Source: Diphasiastrum complanatum
Lineage: Eukaryota; Streptophyta; Lycopodiopsida; Lycopodiales; Lycopodiaceae
Assembly (NCBI GenBank): GCA_029204225.1
Contig: MU832638.1
Location: forward strand, 1-64,000
Direction: 5' to 3'
DNA: 64,000 bases
Below are positions 46,008-57,106 of this stretch, piece by piece (position 1 is the stretch's first letter; every line of letters begins with the position of its first letter). The notes below the pieces were generated by a model. The model was not told where the DNA came from. It saw only the letters and a list, made by a program, of their open reading frames with translations, and searched no databases. The translations under genes and the position numbers were made by a program.

Positions 46008-47330
46008 TAGGAGGTGATCCTATACTCAGGAGCTACCTCACACTTCATGACATCAAGACGAATTATGTCTGATTTCAGAAGTGCGGATCCTTCACGATTC
46101 ATTGTTCGTGGAGATGGATCCAAACATCAAGTGAACGGTATTGGTTCACTTTGGCTCCACACAAATGGCAGAGACAGACGACTCGAAGACGTTCTGTTTG
46201 TGCCTACACTGCAGCAAGACTTGCTTTTTGTGGCAAGGATAGCTGATGAAGGGATGCGTGTGACATTTTTTGATGAAACATGCAATGTTATTGATGTCAG
46301 TACCAGCACCCTAATCACTCAAGGCAGAAGAAAAGGTAATCTATATCACCTGAAGGTACGTCTGCCTGCAGATCAAATGCATCAGACTCATGATGTTTCA
46401 CCAGACATTCTGTGGCACAGGAGACTATGCCACATGAATTCGATGGCACTTTACCAAGCAAGCCATCATGGAGCTATAACAACGGTCAGCATCTCAAATG
46501 CAAACAATTTGACCACCTGTGATGAATGTTTGAAGGGTAAGATTTCTCACATTCCATTTGTTAAAGACTCCTACAGAACAACTAAGATTTTGGAGTTAGT
46601 GCATTCTGACATCTGTGGGTCTTTCAATGTGATCTCAGTAGGAGACTCAAAATATTACATAATCTTCATTGATGATTATAGTAAATTTGTCAGAGTGTAT
46701 TTCATTCAGAATAAATCAGAGGCACTTGATAAATTCGTAGAGTACAGAGAGATGCACCGGCAACAAAGTGAAGCAGATCAGGACAGATCGAGGTGGCGAA
46801 TACATCTCGAATCGCTTCACTAACTTTTGCAATGATCATGGCATCATTCATAGAAGGACTTCAGCTTACACACTGCAGCACAACGATGTTGCAGAGAAGA
46901 AGAATAGGACCCTGATGGAAGCTGCCAGATGCTTGATGGCCTACTCGAAAGCTCCAAGGGTACTGTGGGCTGAAGTAGTAACTACAACTGCATACATCCA
47001 GAACAGGACAGGGAAGTCTGGTGTCTCTCACATGACACCACACAAATTATAGTGGGGTAGAAAGCCCAACCTGTCTCACATCAGAATATTTGGCTGTGCA
47101 GCTTATGCACATATCTCTGATAAGGTTCGAAAGAAGCTTGATGAGAAAGCTGAACAGGTATTTCTAGTAGGTTATGACAACAATTCATCATACTACAGAG
47201 TCTACATGCCAGACACGAACACTGTGAAGACAGTGAGAGATGTCAGATTCGATGAGAGCAGGACAATGGCCAATGACGAGCCTGTCAGCTATGAAGTTCT
47301 GGAAAGATAGTACTATGATTAGCCACTAGT
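46008..47330 (+). pseudogene. C1 protease and integrase
   Basis: The protease core reads VILYSGATSHF near 46014-46045. The catalytic Asp is Tyr, whereas C3 keeps Asp at the same place. Then GIGSLWLHTNGRDR, EDVLFVPTLQQDLLFVARIA, and the integrase finger LWHRRLCHMNSMALYQASHH with CDECLKGK near 46520. The first Asp is in HSDICGSF (46604); a frameshift follows near 46765. The second Asp is in IRTDRGGEYISNRF. The Glu block YTLQHNDVAEKKNRT is near 46865-46910. A stop follows HKL at 47050, and then KPNLSHIRIFGCAAYAHI. Confidence 0.88.
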
Positions 47331-49100
47331 GACAGAGGGAGCAGAAGATGAACATGAAAATGAAAATTTTTTAGTCGCTTCGCATTCAAGTGACGAATCA
47401 GAAGACAAAAGATTCAAGAGGCAGCCTATTGCTACAGTTCTTGTAAACCAAGATGGTTCCGGACCTAGCAGAGCAGACAAAGACAAAGGCGTTGCTGTCC
47501 CAAGAGGATCTCCTAGAAGGTTGCCAAGACCACGAAGAGCGCCAGCAAGATACATGCCAGACAGCTCAGCTTCCACATCAGATAAATTCTATGGATTCAG
47601 TGGCGAACCACAGACATTCGAGGAGGCAATTGAATGTCCAGAGAAGGACAAATGGATCCAAGCCATGAACAAAGAGATGGAGTCCATGAGGAAGAATTAG
47701 ATATGGACGTTGCAGCCATTAACTCATAAGCGAAAGGCTGTGAAATACAAATGGGTCTACAAGCTCAAGTATGGACCAGATGGGGATGTCTCAAAATACA
47801 AGGCAATACTGGTAGCAAAGGGATTCTCTCAGAGATATGGTATTGATTATTCTGAAACCTTCTCTCTTGTCGTCAAACATTCGTCCCTACGTTTGTTATT
47901 TGCATATGCAGCTGCTTAAGACTTTAGGATCCACATTGTGGATGAGAAGATAGTCTTCTTGCATGGTGAATTAGACAAGGAGGTCTACATGGATCAACCC
48001 CCAGGTTATGTCTTGAATTCATTTCCTGATTATGCATGTAGAATGCGTAGGAGTATCTATGGTCTGAAACAGTCATCTCGACAATGGTACAAAAAGAAGG
48101 ATCAAGCTCTAAAATCATTGAAATTCAAGCCACTGATGGCTGATTCCAATGTGTATGTAAGAATTATAGAGTGAGAAGATCATTATTGTGGCTGTGTATG
48201 TGGACGACACTCTAATACTCTGCAAGAGTGAGAAGCTGATTGTTGAGGTGAAGACAGACATCTCGAAACATTTCGAGATCGGGGATCTGGGAGAGGCCAG
48301 GTGTTACCTTGGATTACAAATTGAAAAAAACTATGAGGGAGATAAGCTATATCTTCATCAATCCAGATACACCCAAAAAATCCAGGAGGATTTTGGGATG
48401 CTGAATTGCAAAGGAGAGAATACTCCAATGCTTGCAAGGACAGTGCTGACGAACAAAAATTGTTCGAGGACTGAGGCAGAGAGAAAATTGATGCAACTCA
48501 CACCTTACGGGAAGCTGATAGGATTGTTGTTGTACCTTGTAGACAATACACGCCCTGACATTGCTTATGCAGTGTTCAGGATGAGTTGCACGAATCCTTG
48601 CTCGACACATTGGAAGATTGCAAAGCATATTTTGCAATATCTTCAACTAACAAAGGATTATGGTTTGGTTATTGTCGTGATGCAAGTTTTTAGATGATTT
48701 CCTATAGTGATGCTAGCTGGGCATCCCTCAAGGACGATTGTAAAAGTGTCTCAGAGGATGCACCATTGCGTCAGGAGCGACAATTCTCTAGGTCAGCAAG
48801 AAGCAAACCATTGTGGCCCAGTCATCATGTGAAGCAGAGTGTGTAGCAACAAAGATGGCCAACGAGATAATTTGGCTCAGATAGTTTCTAGACAAATTGG
48901 ACGAAACGAACAACGAACCTCTAGTTTTGCAGATGGACAACACATCTACAATACATCTGACAAAAGACCTTGTATCAAGTACCACTTGATCAGGGACCTT
49001 ATTGGCAAGAAGATGTTGCAGACCACCTTCATTGGAATGAAAAACATGGTTGCTGACATTTTCACGAAGGCCTAGACAAAGGTCTATTCGAGAGACAGAG
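47329..49100 (+). pseudogene. C1 reverse transcriptase and RNase H
   Basis: The linker and RT start are at 47329-47700 (FEEAIECPEKDKWIQAMNKE; Trp codon now TAG). YKWVYKLKYGPDGDVSKYKA to 47919 and EVYMDQPPGYVLNSF to 48174 follow. The active site AVYVDDTLILCKSEK is near 48195-48240, and RT continues to 48697. RNase H follows in pieces (SYSDASWASLKDDCKS, MANEIIWLR, QMDNTSTIHLTKD, MVADIFTKA) to about 49080. Five or more stops or frameshifts lie in this stretch. The YVDD motif is intact. Confidence 0.88.
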
Positions 49101-49144
49101 GAGTAGTCTTGGAGTTGTCAAGCTATCCTACTTTGAGAGGGAGC

Positions 49145-50035
49145 TGAAGCAACATTTTGTTTCTAATGCCAAGGCTTTGCTAGCTTTCAATTTTGAACCT
49201 TTGACAAAAGGCAACACGACATGACACGAAATCAGTCGTGCTCCAGTAACAGCCAACAAGAAAATCAGCCAATTGCCATGAGGTGCAGAATCCTGATCTG
49301 ATATCATGACATCATCAGAAGTGTTTTAGATCGTGGCTAATCTGCCACTCTTGTAATTCGTGAATTAGTTGTAGATGTTTAATCTTTCTAATCTATAAGC
49401 TACAAGAATGCGACACGAAATTGTTTACAAACTACATACCTTATGTTTGATGCATATACAATAAGTCTAATGCTAGTAAGCAAGACAATTGTTAGAAGAC
49501 GGAAAAAAATAAAGAATACGAATCCGCCAGCATGCGAGATAATTCTGTAATAGGATCTGTAGATCCAAAGTGCACTAGTAAGTGAGACTCGAATTTGTGA
49601 GAGAACAGTATTTCTCTCACGCCAACGCACTGCGTGGATCTACATGCAGTGCTTGAAGAATCAAAAAAATCAATAGATGATTTTGTAGTCATTGTGCACA
49701 TTATTAATCTAGATGATTGTATGATATTATATGTAGATTTGTCTGATATTAATCATGTGTCTGATTCGCTTATTCATTCTATTCCTCACCTTGGTTTGAT
49801 TTTGTTGAATGCTGCATCAATTTGTTAACGTATATCAGTTGTGTCTGACTACTCTTTGAAGGATTGTAGGAGTGATACAACCGGCAGTGACCAGTGATCA
49901 CATCTGAATTCTTGACGAATTGATCTTATTCGCGAATTCTTTCACTTCATGATTCGCTTTGCTTCTCTTCACGATCACCTGGCTACAAGAGTAAATCAAT
50001 TACAGAGCTCACCTAGGTTTCATTTCGTTTCATTT
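49145..50035 (+). repeat. C1 3' LTR, cut at right
   Basis: It starts TGAAGCAACATT after GAGAGGGAGC. It aligns with C2 throughout (CGGCAGTGACCAGTGATCAC at 49882-49901 matches 9381-9400). TTCGCGAATT lies near 49931. It runs into A2 near 50030-50050. Confidence 0.82.
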
Positions 50036-51045
50036 CATTTCGTCATGTTTTACAACCTTCTTCGTGGTTGGATCGTAGAGTCTATACACATGTGTTCCGT
50101 TCGAGTAGCCGACCATGATTGTTTGCTCGGATTTGTCATCGAGCTTGCTTCTGTTTTCCTTTGGAATGTGCTTGTATGTTGCACATCCAAACACTCGTGC
50201 ATATGACAGATCAGGCTTTTTGCCTATCCACATCTCGTATGGTGTTTTGTTCTCCAGTGCTGTCATTGTAGATCTATTCTATAGGTGTACAGCTGCAGCT
50301 ATTGCCTCGGCCCAGAATTGACCTAGCAATTGAGCCTGTGCCATCATGCATCTGGCTCCTTCGACTAGCATTCTATTTTTTCTTTCTGCTACACCGTTGT
50401 ATTCTGGTGTGTATGCAGGAGTGAACTAGTGTTCAATCCCCTGTTCTTCGCAGAATTTTGAGAATTCTGTGCTTTTGTATTCACCTCCATTGTCAGATCT
50501 AAGGATCTGTATCCTTTTTGAGGTGTGTCACTTTGTGAATGCCACGAACTTCTTGAAAGAATCAAATACTTAGGATTTCTTCTTCAAGTAGTAGATCATG
50601 GTCATTCGGTTGTAATCATCTATGAACGTTAGAAAATATCTCAAACCTGAGAGCGAATCTGTTTTCATCGGTCCATACACATTAGAGTGGACAAGCTCAA
50701 GAACTTCCTTGGCTCTTCTTCCTTCATGTGTGAATGGATTCCGATGTTGCTTGCCTTTCTGACAAGCTTCGCAGAACTCAGCCTTGGGCCTTGATATTTT
50801 GAGACCTGTGACAATGTCCTTTGTGCTCATGTCCTACAGGTTCCGCATGTTCAGATGATACATTCTCCTATGCCAGAGCTGATCTTCATTTTTTGAAGCA
50901 TTTAATATGCTATCAGAGTTGCTGATTATTTTGGCCTGGTAGAGGTTTCCTTCTCTGCATCCGACCTTCAGCAACTTGTTTGTCGTCTTCTCGATCATAC
51001 GACAAGTGTTGTCATCGAACAAACCTCGAATGCCTAGATCTGTCA
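50036..51045 (-). pseudogene. A2 pre-integrase and integrase
   Basis: Minus strand: MTDLGIRGLFDDN, CREGNLYQAKI, finger LWHRRMYHLNMRNL (first two His kept) near 50880-50840. Then FCEACQKGKQHRNPF, HSNVYGPMKTDSL (the first catalytic Asp is Asn) and LTFIDDYNRMT. A frameshift lies near 50570. The Asp block near 50480 and the AERKNRM-like Glu block near 50370 are in another frame. The end at 50266-50036 reads KTPYEMWIGKKPDLSYARVF and YDPTTKKVVKHDEMK. Confidence 0.88.
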
Positions 51046-52262
51046 TGTTGTAAAGCTACCTTTACAAGCTTTACTTCCGGCGCCACTGGCGCCAACTATG
51101 TCCCGGGCTCCAGCAGTGCCCCTGCTGCTTCCGGCGCCACTGTGACCAGAATCCAGTCGGTCCCAAGTTCCTGTGGCTGAAAATCTTTGATCAGTTCTAG
51201 TGGATTCCAGAGAGCTCAGATCGATGGGCAATCACCTCACACAATCTAGGCATGATTAAAGGAAGCCTGGGGATTAATAAAATCTAGAAAGAGAAAATGA
51301 CTATCTAGAAAGAGAAAATCCTAGAGAGAGAAAAATGTGCTTTACCAGCTTGGGTAGAGTGCTTGGTATGAGGGGAGGGGTGCCAAATCACACCAATACT
51401 ATAGGGGAGTGCGGGTTGCGACTCAGGACGAGCTCCAACCAAGTCTCAGCCTCCCTTGCTGGAATGTTGTCATGGCTCTCGCCTTGGCATGCTAGCGCCC
51501 CGGAGACTAGGGTCGGTCACACACTTGAAATGTAACCTTCTCAGATTTATCAATAAAGTGGGATTTCTCAAACTGACTCTGATTACCTTCTGGGTTTCAG
51601 TGTTCGGTAAAAGCGCCAGTTGTAAGGCCGCCTCAAAATTTTTAAGTTGGCACATAGCTAAGGGTCGTATTCCGGGACGCCAACGGTATGCCGTCGGGAC
51701 CATTTGGTCCGTGGTGCCAGCGGTATGCTGTCGGAACCATTTGGTCCAGGAACTGGTTGTCTCCATATCTGTCGCGGCTTGTGGTTCTGAGTATTCCTTG
51801 CATGAACGTATATGGGTTTAGCTCTTGGGGAACGGGCTCTAACTTATCGGCTGAGTTGGATGGCTTGCTTTGGTGGAAGTTACCTGTTTATGGCTGTCTA
51901 GTCTGGCGTGGTGCCAGGTTGGCTTCCAGCGCTCACGACGAATCTTTCAGCTGGTTAAGTCTGATGTAAGTCAGACCGCTTGCTTGGAATGGATGTTACT
52001 CGTTTGTAACGAAGCTTCGAGTTGGTTAAGTTTGATGTATGTCGGGCGGCATGCTTGGAGGGAAGTCACCCACATCGGGACCCCCAATCTGGCATGGCGC
52101 CAGGTTGGATCTCAATGTTGGTTTTTGGAACTTCAAGTTGGTTAAGTCTGATCGTTGTTGGCGAGTTGGCTGCTTGTATGTCAAGTGGGTTTGGATGGCA
52201 AGAGTTGAAGGCTGGGAAGCTAAGTCGTGGTTCCCGGCTCCCTTTGGGATGCCTACGCTACA
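51046..52262 (+). mobile_element. GC-rich solo LTR-like insertion in A2
   Basis: 1217 bp with TG...CA termini (TGTTGTAAAGC...GCCTACGCTACA). It is flanked by TGTCA (51041-51045) and TGCCA (52263-52267), a 5-bp target duplication with one mismatch. Removing it restores the A2 reading DLLSVSKMTDLGIRG across the joint. It contains AATAAAG at about 51551 and internal repeats (CGGTATGCYGTCGG x2 near 51684 and 51720; GGTTAAGTYTGATGTA near 51953 and 52024). It has no PBS or coding motifs. It matches no other LTR in the window, and strand is provisional. Confidence 0.75.
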
Positions 52263-53330
52263 TGCCATCTTGGAGACAGATAGCAGATCTTTTCTGAGTG
52301 AGGGCACATAAAGTGCTCATGGCAGCTCTGCTTGGCCTGATAGTGTTCGTAGTTGTAGAGAGCCGATGCCCTTGACATAGTGTCTGCTTCCATCGCCTAG
52401 AATCACCACTTTGCTATTTTTGAGTTCGTGAAAGTTGATCAAGATCTTCTTGTTGTAGGTTATGTGAGATGTTGCTCCTGAATCGATGACCACATCGTAG
52501 TCATGTTCGAAGTAGCTTGTCGAAGCTTCGTCAAGTATCGTTAAAGCTTTGTCACCTCTTTCTACATCTTTAGATGATTCTGCAACGTTTGTCTTTTTAG
52601 CTTTGTTTTTTCTTTTTGGGTTGAATCTGCAGTCGTATGCAGAATGCTCTTTCTTCTTGTAGTGTATGCAAGGTATTGCTGGATTGAACCAGCATTTGTC
52701 GGTTGTATGGCCTAGGTTGTGGCAGTGATCGCAGAAAGAAGATTGTTGATTTGAGAACTTCGTCTTCTTGAAACTTGGCTTGTTTTTGTTCTTCTTCTTT
52801 CCTTTTGTGAAGAGAGCCTTCTCTTGATCACTACTTCCCTCTCCTTCGTCTCTCATCAGTCTCTCATCAGCGACAAGACTGACTACTTTGTCGAATGTCA
52901 TACAGCGGCTGATAGGAGTCAGTAGAGATTTCATGAAGTACATCAGCTGTTGTGGTGTTGAGACCTGGTGCTCCTGTCCTGATGCAGCGAGTTGAGTGAA
53001 GATCGTTCTAATCTTCTCAACGTGCTGATCCAACTGGTTACCATCCCACCGTATTCATTGCAGCTGATTGTGAAGGTGCATGACTGAACCTGCAATCCTC
53101 ACTCCATACTTTTGCTTTAATCTTTTCCATGCTGCATGGCTACTTTCGCAGTCTTCAATCTGCATGAGTAGATCTTCATTTATGGACAAAACGATGACCG
53201 CCATTGCGTGCTCATCCTTTCTGATCCATTCAACTCTCCTCGGGTCTCCCTCTGGAGGCTGCACCTCTGATAGCTCAGTCACCGACTAGATGCCTTCGCC
53301 CTTCAGGAGTGTTTTGATTTTGAATTTCTA
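52263..53330 (-). pseudogene. A2 gag and protease
   Basis: Minus strand: TELSEVQPPEGDPRRVEWIR and HAAWKRLKQKYGVRIAGS at 53282-53055. A frameshift or stop lies at about 53045. Then 53033-52317: VEKIRTIFTQLAASGQEHQV, and the double knuckle CDHCHNLGHTTDKC plus CIHYKKKEHSAYDC, where the second Cys of the second knuckle is Tyr. The protease core VVIDSGATSHITYNKK keeps Asp. LRKDLLSVSKM follows near 52307-52268 up to the insertion. Confidence 0.9.
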
Positions 53331-53441
53331 GATTCTGTAATTTGCGCATCGAGACTCTTTGCTACTCTGGTCTGGATTGTCGTAGCCATATTATGTTGTC
53401 TAAAAGAATCATTGTTGGGATATCAGTAGTGACAACCTGTT

Positions 53442-53454
53442 GGCTCTGATACCA
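53442..53454 (-). promoter_or_regulatory. A2 primer-binding site
   Basis: Minus-strand TGGTATCAGAGCC directly follows the LTR end CGACA. Confidence 0.92.
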
Positions 53455-54244
53455 TGTCGCAGAAGCGCGTGTGTGGGACTAATTCGTATTCGTCCTCTTC
53501 GTCTTCTTTATCGTGAACAATTTTCTATCTTTAAATTATCTTTTTGTGCGGAAGCCCTTACAGGATCCCAGACACTCGACCACGCATCACAAAACATATT
53601 TTATTCTAGCAATCATGATACACAGCACAAGACAAGATATACAAAAATAGAGTGTATCAGTTTTAGTTTAGAGTGAATTCGTTAGTGTCTCACTCGTTGG
53701 CAGAATGACATTCTAATCTTTCACTGTGTTCTGCTCGTTGGCAGACTTTCATGCACATTTACTTTCTTACTCTATTCGCTATGTCTCTCTTTGTCTCTTA
53801 CATATATCTGTATTCACACACCTTTTGTTATAATCCAGAGAGGATCATTTATACCTCCAATATGTGGAGTTTACAAGATAGCTAAACATCGAATCATATG
53901 ACTAGTTAACGCTAATCAACTAGTCAGTTAGTCTCAGTCGTTACTACTCGTTTTAGCTTGGTGTGAAGCCCGTTGAGCTGCCAGCTGGCAGCGCAAAAGA
54001 TTTTTCTCCGTCTGATTCATTATCTCCTGTTTGCTTTCGTTCTTTTCATAGTTTTTGTTTTGCGTCCCTTTTGCGGTTTGTGGTCCTGGAGGTGTGTTTG
54101 CGATTTGCGATTGATTCACGAATCGTTCGTGCTTTGAGTCAAAGACACGTTGACTATCGTGAATTGTTCTCGTTCGTGCTTTGAGTCAAAGACACGTTGA
54201 CTGTCGCAAAATTGTTCTCGTTCGACCTTCGTGTCTTGTTCGTG
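53455..54244 (-). repeat. A2 5' LTR, first ~36 bp missing
   Basis: It aligns with A1 over its length but lacks the first 36 bp of the A1 LTR, being cut at the C3 junction. It carries a 47-bp tandem duplication (54124-54170 and 54171-54218; CGTTCGTGCTTTGAGTC starts each copy) that A1 lacks. Confidence 0.88.
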
Positions 54245-54660
54245 CCAGGCCCACTATGGCAACAAAGAAATATCCAAGAAGCAATTTAAGCCTAAGAGGG
54301 AGTCAAATCAAAGGCAAGATCATGATCAGCAAGCAGAGGAAACAAGCAAGGGCAACTGGAAGAGCAAAGGGAGGTCGAAGCAACAAGGTGTAGACAAGAA
54401 GACTTGCGTGAGATGCAGAAGAGATGGGCATACAATAGATACCTGTTGGTTCAATCCCAAGATTGAGTGTATCCATTGCCACAAGAAGGGTCATGCAGTC
54501 GTGGATTGTCTCTAGAACCCGAGAAACAAATCAGCACGGAACATACAAGAGAACAACAATAGTTCATCCTATGTCGAGGAGCCCGAGAGCTCAAAAATGG
54601 GCGAAGAAAGAACAAACAAAAACTGTTTGACCGCCTATATCTGTGAAGATGTGCAGCATC
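54245..54660 (+). pseudogene. C3 gag tail with double zinc knuckle
   Basis: Frame 54231-54515: a basic stretch, then CVRCRRDGHTIDTC and ECIHCHKKGHAVVDC, both knuckles intact, then a stop (Trp/Leu region, TAG at 54513). The tail SSYVEEPESSKMGEERTNKN follows in a second frame. Confidence 0.85.
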
Positions 54661-56165
54661 AACATCTGACACACATGAGGTGATCCTAGATTCAGGAGCT
54701 ACCTCACACTTCGTGACATCAAGACGAATAATGTCTGATTTCAGAAGTGCAGATCCTTCAAGATTCATAGTTCTTGGGGATTGATCTAAGCATCAAGTGA
54801 ACGGTATTGGTTCACTATGGCTCAACACCAACGACAGAGATAGATGACTCAAAGACGTTCTATTCATGCCTACTCTGCAACAAGACTTGCTCTCTGTAGC
54901 AAGAATAGTAGATGCAGGGATGCATGTGACATTTTCAGACGAAGCATGCAATGTGATTGACGCTAGTACCAGTCCTCTGATCGCTCAAGGCAGAAGGAAA
55001 GGAAACCTATATCATCTGAAGGTATGCCTACCTACAGATCAAATGCATCAGACTCATGATGACTCGCCAGACACTCTGTGGCATAGAAGACTCTGCCACA
55101 TGAACTCAATAGCACTTTATCAAGCAAGCCGTCATGGAGCGATAACAGGGGTTAGCATCTCAAATGCAACCAGTTCGACCACCTGTGATGCATGTTTGAA
55201 AGGCAAGATGTCATGCACTCCATTCATCAAAGACTCCTACAAAACGACTAAGATTCTAGAGTTAGTGCATTTTGACATCTGTGGACCATTCAATGTGATC
55301 TCAGTAGGAGGTTCAAAATATTATATAACTTTCATTGATGACTATAGCAAATTTGCTAGAGTGTATTTTATTCAGAATAAATTTGAAACACTTGACAAAT
55401 TCATGAAATATGTGAACTGGACTGAGAGATGTACATGCAACAAGGTCAAGTAGATCAGGACAGATCGAGGTGGCAAATATATCACGAATCGCTTCACTGA
55501 CTTCTGCAATGATCGTGGCATCATTCACAGAAGGATTGCAGCCTACACACTGCAACGCAATGGTGTTGCAGAAAGAAAGATAAGGACCTGATGGAAGCAG
55601 CCAAATGTATGATGGCCTACTCGAAGGCTCCAAGGGTACTGTGGACTGAAGCAGTAGCTACAACTGCATACATCCAGAACAGAACAGGCAAGTCTGGTGT
55701 TCCTCACATGACACCACATGAGCTATGGTGGGGTAGAAAGCCCAACCTGTCTCACGTCAGAATCTTTGGCTATGCAGCTTATGCACATATTCCTAATAAG
55801 CTTCGAAAGAAGCTTGATGAGAAAGCCGAACAGGGATTTCTGGTGGGTTATGACAACAATTTGTCATACTATAGAATCTACATGCCAGACACGAACATTG
55901 TGAAAACAGTGAGAAATGTCATATTTGATGAGAGCAGGACAATCTGTCAACTACGAAGTTCTGGAGAGACAATACTATGACCTGTCGCAAGTGACAGAGG
56001 GAGCAGAGGACGAATACAAAAACGAAGATTTTCGAGTCGTCTCCCATTCGAACAACGAATCTGAAGAAGAAAGATTCGAGAGGCAGCCTGCTGTCACAGT
56101 TCCTGTAAACCAAGATGGTTCCGGACTGAGCAGAGTAGACAAAGGCAAAGGCAGAGCACGTTGTA
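54661..56165 (+). pseudogene. C3 protease and integrase
   Basis: The protease core VILDSGATSHFVTSRRIMSD lies near 54680-54735 with the catalytic Asp intact. A stop follows at 54782. Frame 54866-55453: MPTLQQDLLSVARIV, LWHRRLCHMNSIALYQASRH, CDACLKGKMSCTPF, HFDICGPFNVISVG. A stop lies at 55451, then IRTDRGGKYITNRFTDFCND. Frame 55591-55980: EAAKCMMAYSKAPRVLW and ELWWGRKPNLSHVRIFGYAA. The acidic linker goes to 56160. Confidence 0.88.
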
Positions 56166-56486
56166 GTAGCAAAGATGGCCAACGAGATAATCTGGCTAAG
56201 GCAGTTCCTGGATGAATTAGGCAAAACCAAAAACAAGCCTCTGGTCTTGCAGATGGACAACACCTCTGCAATACACCTAATGAAAGATCCTGAGTTCCAT
56301 TCCAGAACAAAGCACATTGCGATCAAGTACCACTTGATCAGGGATCTAATTGAAAAGAAGATGCTGCAGACCACCTTCATCGGAAAGAAGGACATGGTTG
56401 CTTATATCTTCACCAAAGCCCTGGACAAAGGACTCTTTGAGAGACAGAGGAGTAGATCGTAAAGCTATCATGCTTTGAGAGGGAGC
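56166..56486 (+). pseudogene. C3 RNase H end after RT deletion
   Basis: The linker (SRVDKGKGRA) is joined at 56150-56160, via a shared GCAGAG, to the RNase H part VVVAKMANEIIWLRQFLDEL, LQMDNTSAIHLMKDPEFHSR, MVAYIFTKALDKGLFERQRS. Compared with C1 about 1.3 kb including the whole RT is absent. The usual ADIFTK reads AYIFTK. The purine tract GAGAGGGAGC ends at 56486. Confidence 0.87.
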
Positions 56487-57106
56487 TGAAGAAACAAAAC
56501 GTTTTTAATTACAAAGCCTTGCTAGCTTTCAGCCCTCTACCTGATGAAGATGTTCGCGAACACAAAAGTCAAGAGACACGAAGCACGAAAGATTCGCGAA
56601 GACTTGACAAGAAGACATGAACACGAAAGATTCACGAACGAGAATCTTTTGTGGTCGAACACGAGAAAGTCAAACGACGGAAACGAAACCAACGACGCGA
56701 CACGAAAAAACGACGTGAAACTTTCGCTGCCCTCACGCTCCAAAGAGTACCAGCCAAGATCATGCAAGTACCCAGAAGTACAAATATCTGACCTAATGGC
56801 ATGACGTCAGTAGAGACAATCTAGGTCATGGCTAATCTGCCACTCTTGTAATTTTCTGATTAGTTGTAGATGTTTAGTCACTCTAATCTTAAAAAGTTAC
56901 ATAGAACGACTATATACTTGTTGGATGATACTTGACATAAGAGATAGAATACACATACAATGTAGTACTCTGATGCTAGTGAGCAATCAAGATGGAAATA
57001 CAGACAAGAAGTCCGCCTGCGTGCGAGACAAGTTTTGTGATCAGGATCCATAGAGATCCACAAGTTCGCTAGTAAGCGAGACACCTATTCATGAGAGAAC
57101 TGTATT
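56487..57106 (+). repeat. C3 3' LTR, truncated
   Basis: It starts TGAAGAAACAAAAC. GTTCGCGAAC lies near 56553 and further TTCGCGAA, TTCACGAA sites follow to 56645. It aligns with C1 to GAGAGAACTGTAT, then stops. Confidence 0.85.

Larger units (their letters stand above)
45108..50035 (+). mobile_element. Ty1/copia element C1, nearly whole coding region, 5' LTR missing
   Basis: Plus strand from inside gag through RNase H to the 3' LTR. All copia domains are present in order, but stops and frameshifts occur about every 0.3-0.8 kb. The left end abuts D3 at about 45108 with no LTR or PBS. It is the best internal reference for C2 and C3. Confidence 0.88.
50036..54244 (-). mobile_element. Ty1/copia element A2, 5' half, split by a solo LTR
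   Basis: Minus strand: 5' LTR (54244-53455), PBS, gag, protease, solo-LTR insertion (51046-52262), pre-integrase and integrase. It is truncated at about 50040 before RT. The LTR is the same family as A1. Confidence 0.88.
54245..57106 (+). mobile_element. Ty1/copia element C3, internally deleted
   Basis: It starts abruptly inside gag, corresponding to C1 position about 45578. It passes through knuckles, protease and integrase, loses all of RT and the first part of RNase H, then has the RNase H end and a 3' LTR cut at about 57106. Confidence 0.87.
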
